The notes under the pieces: model-generated | Database searches by the model: none | What the model was told of the DNA's origin: nothing | The model's input: only the letters and a program-made list of their open reading frames with translations | Shown here: one piece after another, positions 11,295 through 14,417 of the stretch | Numbering within the stretch: position 1 is the first letter of the stretch | How the letters are laid out: each line of letters begins with the position of its first letter | Assembly: GCA_002083475.1 (NCBI GenBank) | Contig: LWDI01000110.1 | Location: forward strand, 1-14,417 | Direction: 5' to 3' | From: Proteobacteria bacterium SG_bin5 | GTDB lineage: Bacteria; Pseudomonadota; Alphaproteobacteria; Sphingomonadales; Sphingomonadaceae | Length of the DNA stretch: 14,417 bases | Translations under genes and position numbers: made by a program

Positions 11295-12017
11295 ATGTTC
11301 GGGCGAAATGGTGATCTCTGGCAGGCGGTGCGCGCCAATCAATTCCTCGCGAACCTCGCCCCGCAAGACGCGCTGCTGATCGCGCCGCATTTGCGCCGCC
11401 GCACGCTTTCCCCCGGCCCGCTCACGCTGGAAGAAGAGGGCCGACCGCGCGTCCTGTTCCCAGAGACGGCGGTGATCGGCGCGGCGATCGGCGGGCGCGC
11501 GGAAACCGCGCTCATCGGGCGCGAAGGCCTTGCCGGCTGGCCGCTGTTCGGCGCCGATCAGCCGCTGCGGCTGACGGTGCGACTGAGCGGCGGCACCGCG
11601 CTTTCGCTCTCGGCGGCGCGGCTCGAAGCGGCCGTGCTCGCGAGCCCCAGCTTGCTCGCGACCCTGATCGCGCACAGCCAACGTTTCCTCGCGGAAACCG
11701 GCGCGCTGCTCGCCTCGGCGCTGCGCGACAGCGCCGCGCAGCGGCTCGCGCGCTGGCTGGTGATGCTCCACGAGCGGATCGACGGCGACACGCTCGCGAT
11801 CACCCATCAAGAGTTGAGCGAAATGCTCTGCCTGCGCCGGTCGAGCGTGACCGAGGCGCTGCACCTGCTCGAAGGCGAGCGCGCCTTGCGCTGCACGCGC
11901 GGGCGAATCAGCGTGCGCGACGGCGATGTGCTGCGCGCCTGGGCGGCGGGCGAGCCGCGCCCCACGGCGCCGGCCGAGCCGCTGCGCATTCCGTTAATGT
12001 TCGCGACGCGGCAATAG
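11295..12017 (+). CDS. Crp/Fnr-family transcriptional regulator
   Basis: The 240-residue protein has a degenerate cyclic-nucleotide-binding-type beta roll (about 15-120: LFPETAVIGAAIGGRAETAL then IGREGLAGWPLF) and a C-terminal Crp-type winged helix (about 150-225). In the latter, ITHQELSEMLCLRRSSVTEA is the helix-turn-helix with recognition helix RRSSVTEALHLLEGE. The set of four cysteines that binds an iron-sulfur cluster in true Fnr is absent, and the cAMP-binding residues are not conserved, so the signal is unknown. The type is common in alphaproteobacteria. A GAGGAG ribosome site precedes the ATG but lies in a hairpin (11265-11286). The 3' end overlaps the convergent DUF808 gene by 24 bp. 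Confidence 0.88.
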   Translation: MFGRNGDLWQAVRANQFLANLAPQDALLIAPHLRRRTLSPGPLTLEEEGRPRVLFPETAVIGAAIGGRAETALIGREGLAGWPLFGADQPLRLTVRLSGGTALSLSAARLEAAVLASPSLLATLIAHSQRFLAETGALLASALRDSAAQRLARWLVMLHERIDGDTLAITHQELSEMLCLRRSSVTEALHLLEGERALRCTRGRISVRDGDVLRAWAAGEPRPTAPAEPLRIPLMFATRQ

Positions 12018-12926
12018 GTGCAAGAGCGCGACGATCACCGCGCCGATCGCCAGCCCCACCACCGCCGAGCCGGCGGCATAAACCGCCCAATTGACCGCCC
12101 CGCCGAGCGGCAACGCATGCTCGGCGACTTCCGCCCAGTGGTGCAGGCTATGCCCGGGTTCGCTGACGCCGAAGCTTTCGAGCGCGTGGATCACGATCCC
12201 GCCGCCCACCCATAGCATCGCCGCCGTCCCCACCGCCGACAGGGCGCGCAACAGCACCGGCATCGTCTTGACGAGCGCGCGCCCCACCGCCTGCCGCGCC
12301 GCCGAACCGCGCGCCGCGAGCGCGAGTCCGATATCGTCCATCTTCACGATCAGCGCGACCACGCCATAGACGCCCGCGGTGATCGCGAGCGCGACCAGCA
12401 GCAGCGCGATCGCTTCTTCCCAGATCGGCCGATCGGCGATCTCGCCGAGCGCGATCGCCATGATCTCGCCCGACAGGATGAAATCGGTGCGGACCGCGCC
12501 CGAGACTTGGCGACGTTCGAGCTCGGCGGGGTCGGTGATCTCGGCGAGTTCCTCCTCGGCGCCGTGATGCCCGGCGACCTTCTCCCATAATTTCTCCGCC
12601 GCCTCGAAACACAAATAGCTGCCGCCCACCAGCAGCAGCGGCATGATCCCCCAGGGCGCGAAGGCGCTCAGCAGCAGCGCGGCGGGCAGCAGGAACAGCA
12701 ATTTGCTGCGCAGCGAACCGAGCGCGATCTTGCCGATGATCGGCAGCTCGCGCGCGGGGGAGAGCCCGACGACATAGCCCGGGGTGACGGCGGCATCGTC
12801 GATCACGACGCCGGCGGCCTTGGCCCCCGCTTTGCCCGCAGCACCCGCGACATCATCGAGCGAGGCGGCGGCGAGTTTGGCGATCGCCGCCACATCGTCG
12901 AGCAAGGCAACCAGGCCGCCGGGCAT
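11994..12926 (-). CDS. DUF808 family inner-membrane protein (YedI-like)
   Basis: The 310-residue protein opens MPGGLVALLDDVAAIAKLAA and continues ASLDDVAGAAGKAGAKAAGV, then VIDDAAVTPGYV, which is the DUF808/YedI signature. Several hydrophobic segments follow (about 72-88, 92-106, 168-192, 228-250, 280-303), with a charged cytoplasmic loop between about residues 108 and 150. The function of the family is not known. A GGGGAAGAAG ribosome site precedes the ATG. The gene is 31 bases downstream of the small membrane-protein gene at 12958-13272 and probably in one transcript with it. Its stop lies within the convergent Crp/Fnr gene (24-bp overlap). Length and motifs are normal for the family. Confidence 0.9.
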   Translation of the reverse strand: MPGGLVALLDDVAAIAKLAAASLDDVAGAAGKAGAKAAGVVIDDAAVTPGYVVGLSPARELPIIGKIALGSLRSKLLFLLPAALLLSAFAPWGIMPLLLVGGSYLCFEAAEKLWEKVAGHHGAEEELAEITDPAELERRQVSGAVRTDFILSGEIMAIALGEIADRPIWEEAIALLLVALAITAGVYGVVALIVKMDDIGLALAARGSAARQAVGRALVKTMPVLLRALSAVGTAAMLWVGGGIVIHALESFGVSEPGHSLHHWAEVAEHALPLGGAVNWAVYAAGSAVVGLAIGAVIVALLHLLPRREH

Positions 12927-12957
12927 CTTCTTCCCCTTTGCTTCGCGCCGCGCCCGG

Positions 12958-13272
12958 TTAGCGCGGCCGCACGAGCGGGCGCAAGCGCAGCCCCAGGCAA
13001 ATCATCGTCGGCCAAAACAAGGTGTTGGCGATATCGGACAAGGTATCGGGCCAGCGCCACGAGCCAAAGCTCAGCCGGTCCATCACCTCGTTGAACGCCT
13101 CCGCCGCGACCACGACCGACAGCGGCACGAACGTACCGAGCGAGCGCCCGGTGACGAGCCGCGCGAGCATCAGCACCGCCAGGCCGGCATGGATATGGAG
13201 GATCGCGTCGGGCAGGCCGGTGCCGTCGCCGATCCAGATGATGAAGCGGTGGTAGAGCGCGGGCAGGGTCAT
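12958..13272 (-). CDS. Small membrane protein, VanZ-like/uncharacterised
   Basis: From the ATG at 13272 the product is 104 residues and has about three hydrophobic segments (about 24-40, 46-60 and 80-96). The central AEAFNEVMDRLSFGSWRWPD, followed by TLSDIANTLFWP, resembles the membrane-embedded acidic/aromatic pattern of VanZ-like proteins, but I cannot assign a function. The open frame continues upstream through the REP doublet at 13404-13490, and that extra sequence is not protein-like, so the short form is chosen. Ribosome-site support is weak (GAAAG). It precedes the DUF808 gene by 31 bases on the same strand. Confidence 0.65.
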   Translation of the reverse strand: MTLPALYHRFIIWIGDGTGLPDAILHIHAGLAVLMLARLVTGRSLGTFVPLSVVVAAEAFNEVMDRLSFGSWRWPDTLSDIANTLFWPTMICLGLRLRPLVRPR

Positions 13273-13403
13273 CGCGGCACTTTCATGCCGCAGTGCGCTA
13301 GCGACTGGGGCGGCGGAGCGCCATAGGGATGTGCGGCCAGCCCCTTCGCGCGGATCGCCACCGCGCATCGGCCCAGTCGCGCTGAAGATGCGTCTCGACA
13401 CTG

Positions 13404-13490
13404 CCGTTCGTGCTGAGCTTGTCGAAGCACCGTTCTTCTTATCGACCGTAGCAAGGCAGGACGGCCCTTCGACAAGCTCAGGGCGAACGG
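13404..13490. repeat. REP doublet between smc and the small membrane gene
   Basis: Two inverted units with the cores GCTGAGCTTGTCGAAGCAC (13412-13430) and CCCTTCGACAAGCTCAGGG (13465-13483), bounded by CCGTTCG (13404-13410) and CGAACGG (13484-13490). The TTCGACAAGCTCAG core is a widespread proteobacterial repeat. It lies in the 290-base gap 13273-13562, which has no other feature I can support; smc ends at its right edge, so the repeat may help end smc transcription. Confidence 0.8.
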
Positions 13491-13562
13491 GGTCGACGCT
13501 TGCAGCCCTGCCCTCGGCCTTCACCGGGGAAGCAGATCGGCGTAGTACAGCCGAACCTTCGC

Positions 13563-14417
13563 TCAAGCCGCGAGCAGCGCTTCCGCCCCGCCCAAATCGA
13601 CCGAGACCAGCCGGCTCACCCCCTGTTCGACCATCGTCACCCCGAACAATCGGTGCATGCGGCTCATCGTCACCGCGTTATGCGTCACGATCAGATAGCG
13701 TGTTTCGGTCTCGCGCGTCATCGCCTCCAGCAGATCGCAGAAACGCTCGATATTGGCATCGTCGAGCGGGGCGTCGACCTCGTCGAGCACGCAGATCGGC
13801 GCCGGGTTGGTGAGGAACAGCCCGAAGATCAGCGCGACCGCCGTCAACGCCTGCTCGCCGCCCGACAGCAAGGTGAGCGACTGCAATTTCTTGCCCGGCG
13901 GCTGCGCCAAAATCTCGAGCCCCGCCTCGAGCGGGTCGTCCGAGTCGATCAGCGCCAGATGCGCCTGGCCGCCGTTGAACAGCGTCGTGAACAGCCGCTG
14001 GAAATGGCCGTTCACCGCCTCGAACGCGGCGAGCAGCCGCTGGCGCCCCTCGCGGTTCAGCGTGCCGATCGAGCCGCGCAGCCGGTTGACCGCTTGGGTA
14101 AGCTCCTCGCGCTCGGCGGCGTTGGTGCCCAGCGCGCCCTCGATCTCGGCGAGTTCGGCCTCGGCGACGAGATTGACCGCCCCCAGCCGCTCGCGCTCGG
14201 CGAGCAGCCGGTCGTGGCGCGCGCTTTCCTCGGCCGCCCCGCGAACCTCGTCGGCGCGAAAGCCGCCGCGCTCGGGCAGCAAGGGCGGCGGGCATTCGAA
14301 GCGCTCGCCCGAGAGCCGCCCCATCTCGACCCGGCGCAATTCCTGATTTTCGGCGCGCGCGGCGGCGGCGGCGCGGGTTTCGCGCGCGCTGGCGAGCGCC
14401 TCGGCGGCGGCGGCGGC
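13563..14417 (-). CDS. smc: Chromosome segregation protein SMC, C-terminal part (runs off the right edge)
   Basis: The minus-strand frame is open from the window edge to the TGA at 13563, giving 284 residues of the C-terminal arm and head. Upstream lies Ala/Glu/Arg-rich coiled coil, then LGAVNLVAE, the conserved SMC entry to the C-terminal head. The head follows with the ABC signature LSGGEQALTAVALIFGLF (184-201), Walker B DEVDAPLDD (212-220) and H-loop LIVTHN. SMC is an ATPase that organises and segregates chromosomes with ScpA and ScpB; the full protein is about 1150 residues, so most is outside the window. The end of the gene (GGAEALLAA) is normal. Confidence 0.96.
   Translation of the reverse strand, partial: AAAAAEALASARETRAAAAARAENQELRRVEMGRLSGERFECPPPLLPERGGFRADEVRGAAEESARHDRLLAERERLGAVNLVAEAELAEIEGALGTNAAEREELTQAVNRLRGSIGTLNREGRQRLLAAFEAVNGHFQRLFTTLFNGGQAHLALIDSDDPLEAGLEILAQPPGKKLQSLTLLSGGEQALTAVALIFGLFLTNPAPICVLDEVDAPLDDANIERFCDLLEAMTRETETRYLIVTHNAVTMSRMHRLFGVTMVEQGVSRLVSVDLGGAEALLAA

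Noticed and set aside
13273..13566. N-terminal extension of the small membrane protein (98 extra residues)
   Set aside because: The extension is translated from the REP doublet and flanking non-coding sequence; the ATG at 13272 gives a compact membrane protein.

Overview
The window is GC-rich DNA that fits an alphaproteobacterium, most likely a sphingomonad. The gene families, codon use and the many short palindromic repeats between genes (several carrying a GTCGCCCC core or a TTCGACAAGCTCAG core) all agree with this. The assignment is by pattern recognition, not by database search.

Layout. (1) 1-340, minus: the 5' two-thirds of nusB, running off the left edge. (2) 341-2484: a patch of visibly lower GC. 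It holds a tightly coupled two-gene minus-strand operon. The upstream gene (1450-2196) encodes a protein with two N-terminal membrane helices and a beta-rich domain that resembles the S-2TMbeta/Cap15 effectors of nucleotide-signalling phage defence. The downstream gene (695-1453) encodes a short-chain-dehydrogenase-like Rossmann protein in which the catalytic Tyr, Ser and Asn positions all appear substituted. A hairpin plus T-run terminator follows at 607-669. (3) 2485-5734: queG (minus), then divergently an ABC-2-type exporter pair (ATPase plus permease, 4-bp overlap). (4) 5764-7017: a CYP153-type cytochrome P450 preceded by a perfect 18-bp palindrome that overlaps the permease stop codon. 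(5) 7018-10295: an oxidative-stress cluster with a Tat-exported MsrB, AhpD, AhpC and a divergent OxyR, separated by REP-like doublets and two copies of a 106-bp double-hairpin element. (6) 10435-12017: a secreted FAS1-domain protein with an in-frame pentapeptide repeat, a strong terminator, and a Crp/Fnr-type regulator whose Shine-Dalgarno lies in a hairpin. (7) 11994-13272, minus: a DUF808 membrane protein and a small membrane protein. (8) 13563-14417, minus: the C-terminal ATPase half of SMC, running off the right edge.

How the genes may work together. The AhpC/AhpD/OxyR group is a classical peroxide defence set. OxyR keeps both redox cysteines, and the 139-bp divergent region holds an OxyR-like CTAT-N7-TTAG core just upstream of a plausible ahpC promoter. 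MsrB repairs oxidised methionine outside the cytoplasm. The CYP153 gene has no ferredoxin or reductase partner in the window, so electrons must come from elsewhere. The most unusual locus is the two-gene operon in region 2: a candidate membrane-effector module paired with an apparently non-catalytic NAD(P)-fold protein, with no recognisable nucleotide cyclase beside it. Its immune role is inference.
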